Source of the DNA: Nonomuraea coxensis DSM 45129
Lineage (GTDB): Bacteria; Actinomycetota; Actinomycetes; Streptosporangiales; Streptosporangiaceae
DNA length: 64,000 nt
Direction: 5' to 3'
Assembly: GCF_019397265.1 (NCBI RefSeq)
Contig: NZ_CP068985.1
Location: 4,630,501 to 4,694,500 of the forward strand
Below the pieces are notes generated by a model, which was not told the DNA's origin, did no database searches, and worked only from the letters and a program-made list of their open reading frames with translations. The translations under genes were made by a program, and so were the position numbers. Of the stretch, positions 22,779 through 30,859 are shown piece after piece (the stretch's first letter is position 1; each line of letters starts with the position of its first letter).

Positions 22779-24995
22779 TCAACGCGGGGTCAGGCGATAG
22801 GTCAGGCCGGTGTGCCGGCGGCCGGCTCCCTTGGTGCGTACGGCCTGGGCCAGCGCCCGGCGGGAACCGACGATCACCACGAGCTTCTTGGCGCGGGTGA
22901 TGGCCGTGTAGAGCAGGTTGCGCTGCAGCATCATCCAGGCGCTGGTGGCCAGCGGCACGACGACCGCCGGGTACTCGCTGCCCTGCGAGCGGTGGATGGA
23001 CACGGCGTAGGCGTGGGCGAGCTCGTCGAGCTCGTCGAAGGCGTAGTCGACGTGCTCGTCCTCGTCGGTGAGCACGGCCAGCTTGTGCTCGTCGGGCCGG
23101 ATGTCGGTGACGATGCCGACGGTGCCGTTGAACACCCCGGCCGCGCCCTTGTCGTAGTTGTTGCGCAGCTGGGTGACCTTGTCGCCGACGCGGAAGACGC
23201 GCCCGCCGTAGCGGCGTTCGGGCATGCCCTCACGGGCGGGGGTGAGAGCCTCCTGCAGGGCCATGTTGAGCGCGCCCGCGCCGGCGGCGCCGCGGTGCAT
23301 GGGGGCCAGGACCTGTACGTCGCGGCGGGGGTCGAGGCGGAAGCGGGCGGGGATGCGGCGCGCGACGACGTCGACCGTGAGGGCGGCGATCTCCTCCGGC
23401 TCCTCGCAGGGGAACAGGAAGAAGTCCTTCATCCCCTCCAGGACCGGGTGGCGGCCGGTGTTGACCCGGTGGGCGTTGACGACGACGCCGGACTCCTGGG
23501 CCTGGCGGAAGATCTGGGTCAGGCGCACGCGCGGGATCTCGGGCGCGGCCAGGAGGTCCTTGAGCACCTCGCCGGCGCCGACGGAGGGCAGCTGGTCGAC
23601 GTCGCCCACGAACAGCAGATGGGCGCCCGGGGCGACGGCCTTGACGAGCTTGTTGGCCAGCAGCAGGTCGAGCATCGAGGCCTCGTCGACGACGACGAGG
23701 TCGGCGTCGAGAGGATTGTCGCGGTCGAAGGTGGCCTCGCCGCCGGGGCGCAGCTGCAGCAGCCGGTGGACGGTGGTGGCCTCGTGGCCGGTCAGCTCGG
23801 CCAGGCGTTTGGCGGCGCGGCCGGTGGGAGCGGCCAGGATGACCTTGGCGCGTTTGGCGCGGGCGAGGGTGACGATGGACCGTACGGTGAAGCTCTTGCC
23901 GCAGCCGGGGCCGCCGGTCAGGACGGCGACCTTCTCGGTGAGCGCCAGGCGGACGGCCTGGCGCTGCTCCGGCGCGAGCTCGGCGCCGGTCTGGCGGTGC
24001 AGCCAGGTCTCCGCGCGTTCCCAGTCGACGTCGGCGAAGGCCTTGAGCCGGTCGTGGCCGCTGCGCAGCAGGGTGAGCAGGGTGCCGGCCAGGGACAGCT
24101 CGGCGCGGTGGAAGGGCGGCAGGTAGACGGCGGGGACGGTGTTGTCGCCGGCGGGGACGTCCTCGCCCACGACGCCCTCGGCCGCGGCCAGCTCCTGCAG
24201 GCAGGTGGCCACCAGGTCGGGGGGCACGTCGAGGATCTTGACGGCGTCGGCGGTGAGGTTGGGGGCGGGCAGGTAGCAGTGGCCGTCGTCGGCGGCCTGG
24301 GACAGGGTGTAGCGCAGGCCGGCCTTGACCCGTTCGGGGCTGTCGTGGGGGATGCCGACGGCCTGGGCGATGGTGTCGGCGGTCTTGAAGCCGATGCCCC
24401 AGACCTCGTCGGCCAGCTTGTAGGGCTGGGTGCGCACGACGGAGATGGACGACTCGCCGTACTGCTTGAAGATGCGCACCGCGATGGAGGTCGACACGCC
24501 GACGCCCTGAAGGAAGATCATCACCTCTTTGATGATCTTCTGTTCCTCCCAGGCGGCGGCGATCATCCTGGTGCGCTTGGGCCCGAGGCCGGGAACCTCG
24601 ACGAGGCGTTCCGGCTGCTGCTCGATGACGTCGAGGGTGCCGGTGCCGAAGTGGTCGACGATCCGCTCGGCCATCTTGGGGCCGATGCCCTTGATGAGGC
24701 CCGAGCCCAGATAGCGGCGGATGCCCTGCACGGTGGCAGGCAGCACGGTGGAGTAGGACCACACCTCGAACTGGCGGCCGTAGCGGGGATGGGAGGTCCA
24801 GCGCCCCTGCAGCCGCAGCGACTCCCCGACCTGCGCGCCGAGCAGGGGGCCGACGACGGTCAGCAGGTCGGCACCGGTGCGCTCGGTGGCGACGCGGGCG
24901 ATCGTGTAGCCGGTCTCCTCATTGGCGTAGGTGATGCGTTCGAGGACGGCGTCCAGCGTCGATCCGACGGGACGGTCGTCGTCGCCAGACTTCAC
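22779..24995 (-). CDS. recD2: RecD2-type DNA helicase (SF1B)
   Basis: 738 residues. The N-terminal third has an OB-like start (DAVLERITYANEETGYTIAR) and helix-hairpin-helix repeats (LIKGIGPKMAERIVDHFG, LVEVPGLGPKRTRMIAAAW) that mark RecD2. The motor follows: Walker A LTGGPGCGKSFTV, Walker B LVVVDEASMLD, VGDVDQLPSVGAGEVL, LTQIFRQAQESG and the C-terminal motif AYAVSIHRSQGSEYPAVV. RecD2 unwinds DNA 5' to 3' outside any RecBCD complex and is linked to repair and stalled forks. It is a single gene. Confidence 0.96.
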   Translation of the reverse strand: MKSGDDDRPVGSTLDAVLERITYANEETGYTIARVATERTGADLLTVVGPLLGAQVGESLRLQGRWTSHPRYGRQFEVWSYSTVLPATVQGIRRYLGSGLIKGIGPKMAERIVDHFGTGTLDVIEQQPERLVEVPGLGPKRTRMIAAAWEEQKIIKEVMIFLQGVGVSTSIAVRIFKQYGESSISVVRTQPYKLADEVWGIGFKTADTIAQAVGIPHDSPERVKAGLRYTLSQAADDGHCYLPAPNLTADAVKILDVPPDLVATCLQELAAAEGVVGEDVPAGDNTVPAVYLPPFHRAELSLAGTLLTLLRSGHDRLKAFADVDWERAETWLHRQTGAELAPEQRQAVRLALTEKVAVLTGGPGCGKSFTVRSIVTLARAKRAKVILAAPTGRAAKRLAELTGHEATTVHRLLQLRPGGEATFDRDNPLDADLVVVDEASMLDLLLANKLVKAVAPGAHLLFVGDVDQLPSVGAGEVLKDLLAAPEIPRVRLTQIFRQAQESGVVVNAHRVNTGRHPVLEGMKDFFLFPCEEPEEIAALTVDVVARRIPARFRLDPRRDVQVLAPMHRGAAGAGALNMALQEALTPAREGMPERRYGGRVFRVGDKVTQLRNNYDKGAAGVFNGTVGIVTDIRPDEHKLAVLTDEDEHVDYAFDELDELAHAYAVSIHRSQGSEYPAVVVPLATSAWMMLQRNLLYTAITRAKKLVVIVGSRRALAQAVRTKGAGRRHTGLTYRLTPR

Positions 24996-25034
24996 GCGAA
25001 ACCCCTCTCCTGCCGGTGATGGTGGCCAGAGTAG

Positions 25035-25739
25035 AGCAGGCGGCCGACAGGGGCGGAAGCGGAGCGTCTGTTCTGGTGGGGGCGCGTCGGCAAGTGGCTG
25101 CAGTTCGCCGGGGGGCTGGTCGCGCTCCTGGACCTGGTCGATCCGGAGAAGCTGCGGGCCTCGGCGCGCAGGGCGGGCAGGAAGGCCGCCGGGTTACGCG
25201 GGCTGCTGCAGGCGAGCCGCTATCTCGCGGAGCTCGCCGCCCTGGAGAGGGCCGTCTACGAGCGGACGGTCCGCTATCCGTACGAGTCGTGGCGAGGCCA
25301 GGGGCTCGCGTACGTCGATCCCGGGACGCCGCCCGCGACCTTCGGGCGGGGGCACTTCCCGCTCGCCGCGTATCTGCGGATGAAGGAGGCGTTCGTCAGG
25401 GAGCGGAGCGCCTCCTGCGGGGCCGGGTGCGGCCAGGGCGAGCCGCATCCGTGGCTGTGCGGCGGGGTGGTGGTCACGGGCGGCTGGGCGGTGTGGGCAC
25501 TGACGGCGAGCCCGGTGTGGACGTGGATCGCCGGGGTGGTGCTCGTCCTGGTCCTGTCCGGGGGTGGTGAGCCGTTCTGGCTGGAGAGGTCGGGGCTGTG
25601 GCTCAGGTACCGGGTCTCGGTCCTCGTACGGTCGGCGCTCGCGGACGTCCTGCACAGTGCGCGGCCCGGCCATCTGCTGCGGTGGGCGGGGTTCGCGCTG
25701 TTGTTCGCCGGTTTTCACCTGGATCTTCTCGCGTCGTGA
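25035..25739 (+). CDS. Membrane protein of unknown function lacking a clear start
   Basis: The frame is open from a TAG at 25032 to a TGA at 25737-25739 and has near-perfect G/C third positions, so it is coding. It reads LFWWGRVGKWLQFAGGLVAL, RTVRYPYESWRGQGLAYVDP, CGAGCGQGEPHPWLCGG, a membrane pair VWTWIAGVVLVLVLSGG and a last helix RWAGFALLFAGF. No ATG, GTG or TTG exists before residue 116 (ATG 25380). Either it uses a CTG near 25068, or the real start is the ATG at about 25018 and a one-base slip has occurred. The gene is divergent from recD2. Confidence 0.55.
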   Translation, partial: SRRPTGAEAERLFWWGRVGKWLQFAGGLVALLDLVDPEKLRASARRAGRKAAGLRGLLQASRYLAELAALERAVYERTVRYPYESWRGQGLAYVDPGTPPATFGRGHFPLAAYLRMKEAFVRERSASCGAGCGQGEPHPWLCGGVVVTGGWAVWALTASPVWTWIAGVVLVLVLSGGGEPFWLERSGLWLRYRVSVLVRSALADVLHSARPGHLLRWAGFALLFAGFHLDLLAS

Positions 25740-25760
25740 GCGGACCCTGACAAGACGGAA

Positions 25761-25789
25761 CGGATCGTCTCACGACGTGGTACGATCCG
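25761..25789. promoter_or_regulatory. TetR operator
   Basis: CGGATCGT (25761-25768) and ACGATCCG (25782-25789) are perfect inverted arms separated by 13 bases, and the second arm ends four bases before the TetR ATG. This is a typical autoregulatory TetR site. Confidence 0.7.
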
Positions 25790-25793
25790 GCGC

Positions 25794-26402
25794 ATGGCCA
25801 AGCAGCCCGACCCCGCCCGCCGCAGCCAGCGCTCCCGGCAGGCCATCCTCACCGCCGCCCGCGAGCTGGTCTCCGAACTGGGATACGCCAAGCTGAGCAT
25901 CGAGGCCATCGCGGCCCGGGCGGGCGTCGGCAAGCAGACCATCTACCGCTGGTGGCCCTCCAAGGGCGCGGTGGTCCTGGACGCGTTCCTCGCGCTCAGC
26001 GAGGGCGGGCCCGAGCGGGACCTCGCGCTGCCCGACACCGGGGACCTGGAGGCCGACCTCAAGACGGTGATGCGGGCGACGGTGGCCGAGTTCGCCGACC
26101 CGGCGTTCGAGGCGCCGGTCCGCGCGCTCAACACCGAGATCATCAACGACCCGGCGCTGGCCGCGCAGTACCGCGAGAAACTGGCCGGCCCGGTGGACGA
26201 GGCCAAGAAGGACCGGCTGCGCAGCGCGCAACGGGCCGGGCAGCTCGCCGCCGACGCCGACCTCGACCTGGCGCTCGAACTGCTGTACGCCCCCCTCTAC
26301 CAGCGCTGGCTGCTGCGCTCCGGCCCGCTCACCCCGCACTACGCCGACGCCCTCGTCGACGCCCTGCTCAAAGCCATGCGGCCGGACCCGGGCCCGCGCT
26401 GA
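25794..26402 (+). CDS. TetR-family regulator
   Basis: 202 residues. The helix-turn-helix is RRSQRSRQAILTAARELVSE, LGYAKLSIEAIAARAGVGKQ and TIYRWWPSKGAVVLDAFL, the AcrR subtype with the IYRWWPSK signature. The C-terminal domain (EFADPAFEAPVRALNTEI, ELLYAPLYQRWLLRSGPL) resembles the TetR_C_16-like ligand domain. No exporter or enzyme gene is adjacent in the same direction, so apart from itself its target is unclear; the ProC-like gene is convergent. Confidence 0.93.
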   Translation: MAKQPDPARRSQRSRQAILTAARELVSELGYAKLSIEAIAARAGVGKQTIYRWWPSKGAVVLDAFLALSEGGPERDLALPDTGDLEADLKTVMRATVAEFADPAFEAPVRALNTEIINDPALAAQYREKLAGPVDEAKKDRLRSAQRAGQLAADADLDLALELLYAPLYQRWLLRSGPLTPHYADALVDALLKAMRPDPGPR

Positions 26403-26412
26403 GAGGCGGAGG

Positions 26413-27177
26413 TCAGCCGAGGTCGCCGAGGACCGCGTCCAGGACCTTGGTCAGCGCCTCGGCGTTGCCCGGGTCGAACCAGGTGGTGCGGACCCGTTCG
26501 TTGAGGCCGTTCGGGGTCTCGTGGTCGGCGGCGAGCCGCTGCAGGGAACGGGTCTCGTCCCCCAGCGAACGGCCGGCCGCCTGGAACAGGCCGCGGACGT
26601 AACGCTCGGCCTCGTCGGGGGCGATGCCGTGGCCGGCCGCCCACGTCGCGAGCGTCCCCAGGAACGCGTAGTGGGTCGTGAGCGTGCCGGTCAGCGCGGA
26701 CATGACGTTGAAGGCCGCCTCGTCCGCGGCCGGCAGCGCCTCCCCGAGGCGGCCGAAGAAGGCGTCCACGACCGGGTGCGACGGGTACGTCACGGTCACG
26801 CAGCGGCGTTCACGCACCGGAGGAAGCGGGATGGCCCGCACCACCGGCGCGCCGGTGCCCAGGATCGCGCGCAGGTCGGCGACGGCGACGCCGGCCACCA
26901 CGCTGACCACGACCGTGCCGTCGTCCACCCTCAGACCGGCGAGCGCGTCGTGGACGTCAGGGCGGCGCACGGCGAGGATCACCAGGTCGGAGCGGTCAAC
27001 CACCTCCTGGTTGCCGGCGCACACCTCGACGTTGGCGTAGCGTCCGGACAGCTCGGCGGCCGCGCGGGCGCCGCGCGGCGACAGGTGGACGCGCGGCGGA
27101 TCCTCGACGCCGTCGCTCAGGCCGTCCACGACGGCCCCGCCGATCTCGCCGACGCCGATGATCCCGATGTGCTGCAC
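26413..27177 (-). CDS. Pyrroline-5-carboxylate reductase-like protein (ProC family)
   Basis: 254 residues from a GTG with AGGAG six bases upstream. The N-terminal dinucleotide fold is HIGIIGVGEIGGAVVDGL with GxGxxG. RSDLVILAVRRPDVHDAL and VVVSVVAGVAVADLRAILG follow, then VVRAIPLPPVRERRCVTVTY. The dimer-forming C-terminal domain is FNVMSALTGTLTTHYAFLG. ProC reduces pyrroline-5-carboxylate to proline with NADPH, but the key C-terminal segment is divergent (no standard SPGGTT), so a related imine or a sugar-acid substrate is possible. It is convergent with the TetR gene. Confidence 0.85.
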   Translation of the reverse strand: MQHIGIIGVGEIGGAVVDGLSDGVEDPPRVHLSPRGARAAAELSGRYANVEVCAGNQEVVDRSDLVILAVRRPDVHDALAGLRVDDGTVVVSVVAGVAVADLRAILGTGAPVVRAIPLPPVRERRCVTVTYPSHPVVDAFFGRLGEALPAADEAAFNVMSALTGTLTTHYAFLGTLATWAAGHGIAPDEAERYVRGLFQAAGRSLGDETRSLQRLAADHETPNGLNERVRTTWFDPGNAEALTKVLDAVLGDLG

Positions 27178-27645
27178 GAAGGCTCCTTCTTGGCTGGTCA
27201 CGGGCCGCTCATGGGTGACCGCTGTCGAACATACCGTTCGACGCCGAGGACCTTGACGAGGACGGCAGCCAGGACCTTGCCGGGGCCGTCATGCACGTCG
27301 CCAACAGCGCGCAGTTCCTGCCCGGCGCCGGCCGGTTGACGACGTCGTGCAGGCGCGGCGCCCGTTACGGCGAGGGAGGGTGAGGCCACGTGCGCTATTC
27401 GACGACCCTGGAGCCGAGCCGCCGTGGTAGCGCCGATCGGTCCCACCCGCATCACGTCCAGCAGCGCCACCACCTCCGAGTACGGGGGTCAGCCTGCTCC
27501 CCCGCCAGAGGAGACGGCACCATCGTCATCCGCCCTGCGGCCAGAACCCGGCCCGGCTGCGGCTCGGATCACGAAGCGGCGTGTCCCGGCGCACCCGTGG
27601 GCGTCGCCGAAGGGAGTCAGCCGACCTCCGGTGCGGCCAGATGAT
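27178..27645. other. Gap with coding-like remnants
   Basis: No intact gene is supported in 468 bases. Around 27235-27345 one frame on each strand shows coding-like codon use (for example DLAGAVMHVANSAQFLPGAG on +, GDVHDGPGKVLAAVLVKVLG on -), without a start or a recognisable domain. I read it as gene debris. Confidence 0.4.
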
Positions 27646-27963
27646 TCAGCGTGGGCGGCCGAGTGCCACCTCGGCCAGATCCGTCCATTCATCGACCGAG
27701 GAGTGCGGCACGACCACCCAGTCCTTCACCTCCCGGCCCTTCCCCATGGGGTCGAACAGGGACGCCCCGGGCAACTGAAGCGCGGCCGCGTGTTCGGGCG
27801 TGTCCCTGACCAGCCTGAACACCATCGCGCCGTCACGCTGCAAACTCGCGAACACCTTCCCCGCTTGGTCTTTGAGCGCGGGACGCCCCATCATTCTGGA
27901 CCGCTGCACACCCAGGTCGGCCAACTCGGCTCCGACCTGCTTGAAATCCTCTTCCGCGCCCAA
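27646..27963 (-). CDS. TfoX/Sxy N-terminal-like domain protein
   Basis: 105 residues from a TTG with AAAAGGA upstream. The sequence matches the small TfoX/MmcQ-like fold: SRMMGRPALKDQAGKVFASL, DGAMVFRLVRDTPEHAAAL and SLFDPMGKGREVKDWVVVP. Members of this superfamily are often annotated as TfoX-like or YjbR-like proteins; in actinobacteria their role is unknown and not tied to competence. It stands alone. Confidence 0.75.
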   Translation of the reverse strand: MGAEEDFKQVGAELADLGVQRSRMMGRPALKDQAGKVFASLQRDGAMVFRLVRDTPEHAAALQLPGASLFDPMGKGREVKDWVVVPHSSVDEWTDLAEVALGRPR

Positions 27964-28187
27964 CTGCGATCGTCCTTTTCGTGGTGTGCTTTCGCGTCAT
28001 GCCGTGCGATCAACGCCGCTGGCCGATCAGGCGTGAGGCCGATCCGGCGGCGAGGTTGACGTGCCTTGCCGCGACGCCCGGCATCACGGGGCCGTGCGGC
28101 GTTACCCTGTCGCGGTTCAGCTTGATCATCCTGTGCATCATTCCAGACCTGTTGGCCTGAATTCCCCTGGCTCCGGCCGGCCGCCAC

Positions 28188-28391
28188 TCAGTTGATCAGT
28201 GGGTACGGCGGCGCGTCGGCCTCGCCGGCGCTCTCCTCACGGCGTTCGGCGCCGGCCGGATCCGAGGGGGCGCCCCAGTGCTTCTCGGTCTGGCGCCAGC
28301 CCGGCGAAGGGCTGTCCGGGTCGCCGCGCCGTCCTGATCGCTCATGTACATGACAAAAGGCGATCATCACGTACAGGAGAGTAGATGTCAT
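28188..28391 (-). CDS. Hypothetical small protein
   Basis: 67 residues. The C-terminal two thirds (DSPSPGWRQTEKHWGAPSDP, EADAPPYPLIN) have steady G/C third positions and look coding. The N-terminal part (MTSTLLYVMIAFCHVHER) has poorer codon use, so the start is uncertain. Its ATG overlaps the ATG of the rightward small gene at 28390. No family is recognised. Confidence 0.4.
   Translation of the reverse strand: MTSTLLYVMIAFCHVHERSGRRGDPDSPSPGWRQTEKHWGAPSDPAGAERREESAGEADAPPYPLIN
28337..28365. promoter_or_regulatory. Nested palindromes upstream of small gene 28390
   Basis: TCATGTACATGA (28342-28353) is a perfect 12-bp palindrome, and GATCGC just before it pairs with GCGATC about 18 bases downstream. 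The site lies some 40 bases upstream of the rightward ATG, a fitting place for an operator. Confidence 0.45.
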
Positions 28392-28605
28392 GGATGGGCT
28401 CGCCAGCCGGCCGGACCGATGGCGCGCGATGCGCATGGACCGCATCAAGCCCCACACGCCCACGCACCCCCCTCGACCGGGCTCAGCCGTCCTCGCCTGG
28501 CCCGCCTCCACCGTCGCCCGCTTCGCCCCAGGCGGATCAACAGTCGAGTACCACACCGAGACCACGTGCCGCCTCACCCTCGGCACATGGTCATACCGCC
28601 GCTAA
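28390..28605 (+). CDS. Hypothetical small protein
   Basis: 71 residues with an AGGAGA site 11 bases before the ATG and consistent G/C third positions. It is basic at the start (MDGLASRPDRWRAMRMDRIK) and has GSAVLAWPASTVARFAPGG and VEYHTETTCRLTLGTWSYRR later. No membrane helix or known domain is seen. Confidence 0.5.
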   Translation: MDGLASRPDRWRAMRMDRIKPHTPTHPPRPGSAVLAWPASTVARFAPGGSTVEYHTETTCRLTLGTWSYRR

Positions 28606-28878
28606 GCGGCGGCGCGAATGTTCATGGCGGCGAAGCTACCCATGCTGTCACCCTGACCGACGGCACCAGCGGGATCGTTTCGTGGACAGGCGTGAAGTTC
28701 CGGGTCAGCAGAGGGAGCACGGTGCCGGTGCGGGCGGCGCCGCCAGTGACCTGCGGCTGGGACACGGCGGTCCAGGCGCACACGATGGGCACATGCCGAA
28801 ATGATGGCTGTCGGGCGTACATAGGCAGAGGTGTCCCTGTAAATGATCCGATGAGGAGACCTGCCATGGGAACCGCCC
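28606..28878. other. Short gap before the sigma factor gene, probable gene remnant
   Basis: One + frame (about 28640-28790) reads AVTLTDGTSGIVSWTGVKFR and VSRGSTVPVRAAPPVTCGWD with good codon use but no start, so it may be a gene fragment. Further on lies a six-codon frame, MGTARG, with a GAGGAG site (ATG 28866, TGA 28884-28886); its stop overlaps the GTG start of the sigma factor and could serve translational coupling. Confidence 0.45.
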
Positions 28879-29439
28879 GTGGATGACGAGCGGCGGGCCA
28901 AGTTCGAGGCCGCCTACCACCAGGCCTACGGCCTGATCACGGCCTACGCCGCGCGCCGCTGCGACTCGCCGCAGGACGCCGCCGACGTGGTGGCCGAGAC
29001 GTTCACCGTCGCCTGGCGGCGGGTGGCGGAGCTGCCGGACGGCGCGGAGGCCACGCCCTGGCTGTACGGGGTGGCGCGCAAGGTGCTGGCCAACCACTTC
29101 CGGGGCGACAACCGCCGCCGGGCACGCACCGCCGAGCTCGACGCCGAGATGGCCGACCTGTACGGCCACTCCCCCGACACCGAGGTCGAGCTGGACGCGA
29201 TCGGCCGGGCGTTCAGGAGCCTGCCCGAGGAGGACCGGGAGCTGCTGTCCCTGGTCGCCTGGGAGGGCCTGGGCCGTGAGGAGATCGCCACGGCGCTGGG
29301 GCTGTCGCGCAACGCCGTACGCATCAGGCTGCACCGCGCCCGCAGGCGCCTGGCCCGCGCCTTGGCCCGTTCGGGCGAGCGCGCGGACGAGCGGCCGGGC
29401 GCGGGCACCCCGCTGGTCCCGTCGGAGAGGTCGCTGTGA
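28879..29439 (+). CDS. ECF-type RNA polymerase sigma factor
   Basis: 186 residues from a GTG. Region 2 is YHQAYGLITAYAARRCDSPQ, DAADVVAETFTVAWRRVAEL and ATPWLYGVARKVLANHFRG; region 4 is SLPEEDRELLSLVAWEGLGR, EEIATALGLSRNAVRIRLHR. The GTG lies 18 bases from the nearest ribosome site, which instead serves a six-codon upstream frame (28866), so translation may be by re-initiation. The stop overlaps the next gene, a membrane protein that is the probable anti-sigma or signal partner. Confidence 0.93.
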   Translation: MDDERRAKFEAAYHQAYGLITAYAARRCDSPQDAADVVAETFTVAWRRVAELPDGAEATPWLYGVARKVLANHFRGDNRRRARTAELDAEMADLYGHSPDTEVELDAIGRAFRSLPEEDRELLSLVAWEGLGREEIATALGLSRNAVRIRLHRARRRLARALARSGERADERPGAGTPLVPSERSL

Positions 29440-29447
29440 GGAGCATG

Positions 29448-30407
29448 ATGAACAACGCAGACGAGATCACCGACGACACCGGCGGCCTCGCCGCGATCAG
29501 GCGGCTGGCCAGGGTCGAGCCCGGCGGCCGGGGCGGCGAGCCGTCCGGCGCGGCCGGACGGGCGCTGCTGGCCGCGATCACCGCGCAGGAGCCGTCGCCG
29601 GCGCCGGCGGCCCGGCGCCGGCGGTCGCTGAGGCGGCCCGCGTTCGGGCTGGCGGTCGCGGTCGGGGTGGCCGCGGGCGTCATCGCCGTACCGATCGCGC
29701 TGCGCGACGGCGCGCCCAGCTCCTACGCCGTCACCCTGGACGACGGGACCGTCACCATCCAGATCCGCGACTTCGACGACGCCGCCGGGCTGGAACGGCG
29801 GCTGAAGGAGCTGAAGGTGCCCGCGACGGTCGATCACGTGCCCGAGGGCATGATGTGCAGGGAACCGCGCGGCAGGCTCGTGGAGAACATCCCGCGGGGC
29901 CTGTACAGCGTGCCGGAGAACATCCCCGGCGAGGCGGAGGGCTGGCAGATGCGGATCAACACGAAGCTGTTCGGGCCCGGCCAGACGTTCGTGTGGACCA
30001 TCAGCGGCAAGGGCGGCACGACCACGACGTACCTGATGGAAGGCCCGGTGGCGGCCTGCGAGCCCGTGCCCGCGCCCGCCCCGCGGCTCGTCAAGCCGGA
30101 GTTCCGCGTCGCGACGGTGGAGGGACGGTCGCTGGCGGGCCTGCGCGTGGACGAGAAGACCGTCGGAGAGGTTCTGCCCGAATTGCACAGGCGCGGCAAG
30201 AAGGTCGTCTTCGCGATCATCTCCGTGCCGCCGGGCAACCCCGGCGGGTACGGCATCGACCGCACCCAGGACGAGCCCGTCGGCGACGGCTTCGTCGTGT
30301 GGGAGGCCGAGGAGAACGCGAAGGGGGTGATCAGGCTGCTGGTGACGGAGCAGCGGCTGGACCGCAATCCCGTCTACGGCGGGCCCCGGGACGCGGCCTT
30401 CGACTAG
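29448..30407 (+). CDS. Single-pass membrane partner of the sigma factor
   Basis: 319 residues from the second of two ATGs; a GTG at 29436 overlapping the sigma stop is an alternative start. A short cytoplasmic part (LAAIRRLARVEPGG, ALLAAITAQEP) leads to basic residues and one helix (PAFGLAVAVGVAAGVIAVPI), then an outside domain (SYAVTLDDGTVTIQIRDFDD, AAGLERRLKELKVPATVDHV, MQIN-like strands). The position and layout fit an anti-sigma factor without the zinc-binding ZAS motif. A shorter relative with the same outside domain lies at 62804. No enzyme motif is seen. Confidence 0.75.
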   Translation: MNNADEITDDTGGLAAIRRLARVEPGGRGGEPSGAAGRALLAAITAQEPSPAPAARRRRSLRRPAFGLAVAVGVAAGVIAVPIALRDGAPSSYAVTLDDGTVTIQIRDFDDAAGLERRLKELKVPATVDHVPEGMMCREPRGRLVENIPRGLYSVPENIPGEAEGWQMRINTKLFGPGQTFVWTISGKGGTTTTYLMEGPVAACEPVPAPAPRLVKPEFRVATVEGRSLAGLRVDEKTVGEVLPELHRRGKKVVFAIISVPPGNPGGYGIDRTQDEPVGDGFVVWEAEENAKGVIRLLVTEQRLDRNPVYGGPRDAAFD

Positions 30408-30859
30408 GACGGCCCGGAGGTGCGCCGCCGGTGGCTCGCCAGCAGTTCGCCGCCGACGTCGACGTAGCCGGCGAACAACCCGATGACGTCGTCGAGCCGT
30501 TCCCGCGCGGGGCCGGGGGCCACCAGTCCCTGGCCCTCGCGCAGGGCGGCGATCAGGGTCCTGGCCCGCGCCTGGCTGGCCTCCAGCAGGGACTCGATCC
30601 CTCCAGTGGCCTCGACCAGGAGCCGCCGGCTGCCGGGCTGCGGGATCACCCTGGCCAGCCCCCAGGAGGCGAGCTGCCGTACGGCCGTGCTCACCGCCCC
30701 CTTGCTGAGTTCGAGCTCGGCGGCGATCGTGTCGTGCGAGACCGGCTCCTCGCCGAGGAGCAGCAGCCCGTAGACGCGGCCGGTCGCGTGCGGCAGGTTC
30801 CAGGAGGCCAGCAGGTCGCCCACCGAGGTGATGAACGCCCCGCGCCCGGCGGCGCTCAT
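30404..30859 (-). CDS. GbsR/MarR-type winged-helix regulator
   Basis: 151 residues. It has the GbsR pattern: FITSVGDLLASWNLPHATGR, VYGLLLLGEEPVSHDTIAAE, LELSKGAVSTAVRQLASWGL and ARVIPQPGSRRLLVEATGG, then a helical C-terminus (ERLDDVIGLFAGYVDVGG). The ATG overlaps the stop of the alpha/beta hydrolase gene as ATGA, so the two form an operon and the regulator probably controls the hydrolase. Its stop overlaps the end of the sigma partner gene on the other strand. Confidence 0.9.
   Translation of the reverse strand: MSAAGRGAFITSVGDLLASWNLPHATGRVYGLLLLGEEPVSHDTIAAELELSKGAVSTAVRQLASWGLARVIPQPGSRRLLVEATGGIESLLEASQARARTLIAALREGQGLVAPGPARERLDDVIGLFAGYVDVGGELLASHRRRTSGPS

Noticed and set aside
22404..25019. 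An 871-codon open frame on the + strand across the transpeptidase and recD2 genes
   Set aside because: It is antisense to two genes with complete motifs; its translation is Gly/Ala/Val-rich with no domain, the usual shadow of high-GC codons.
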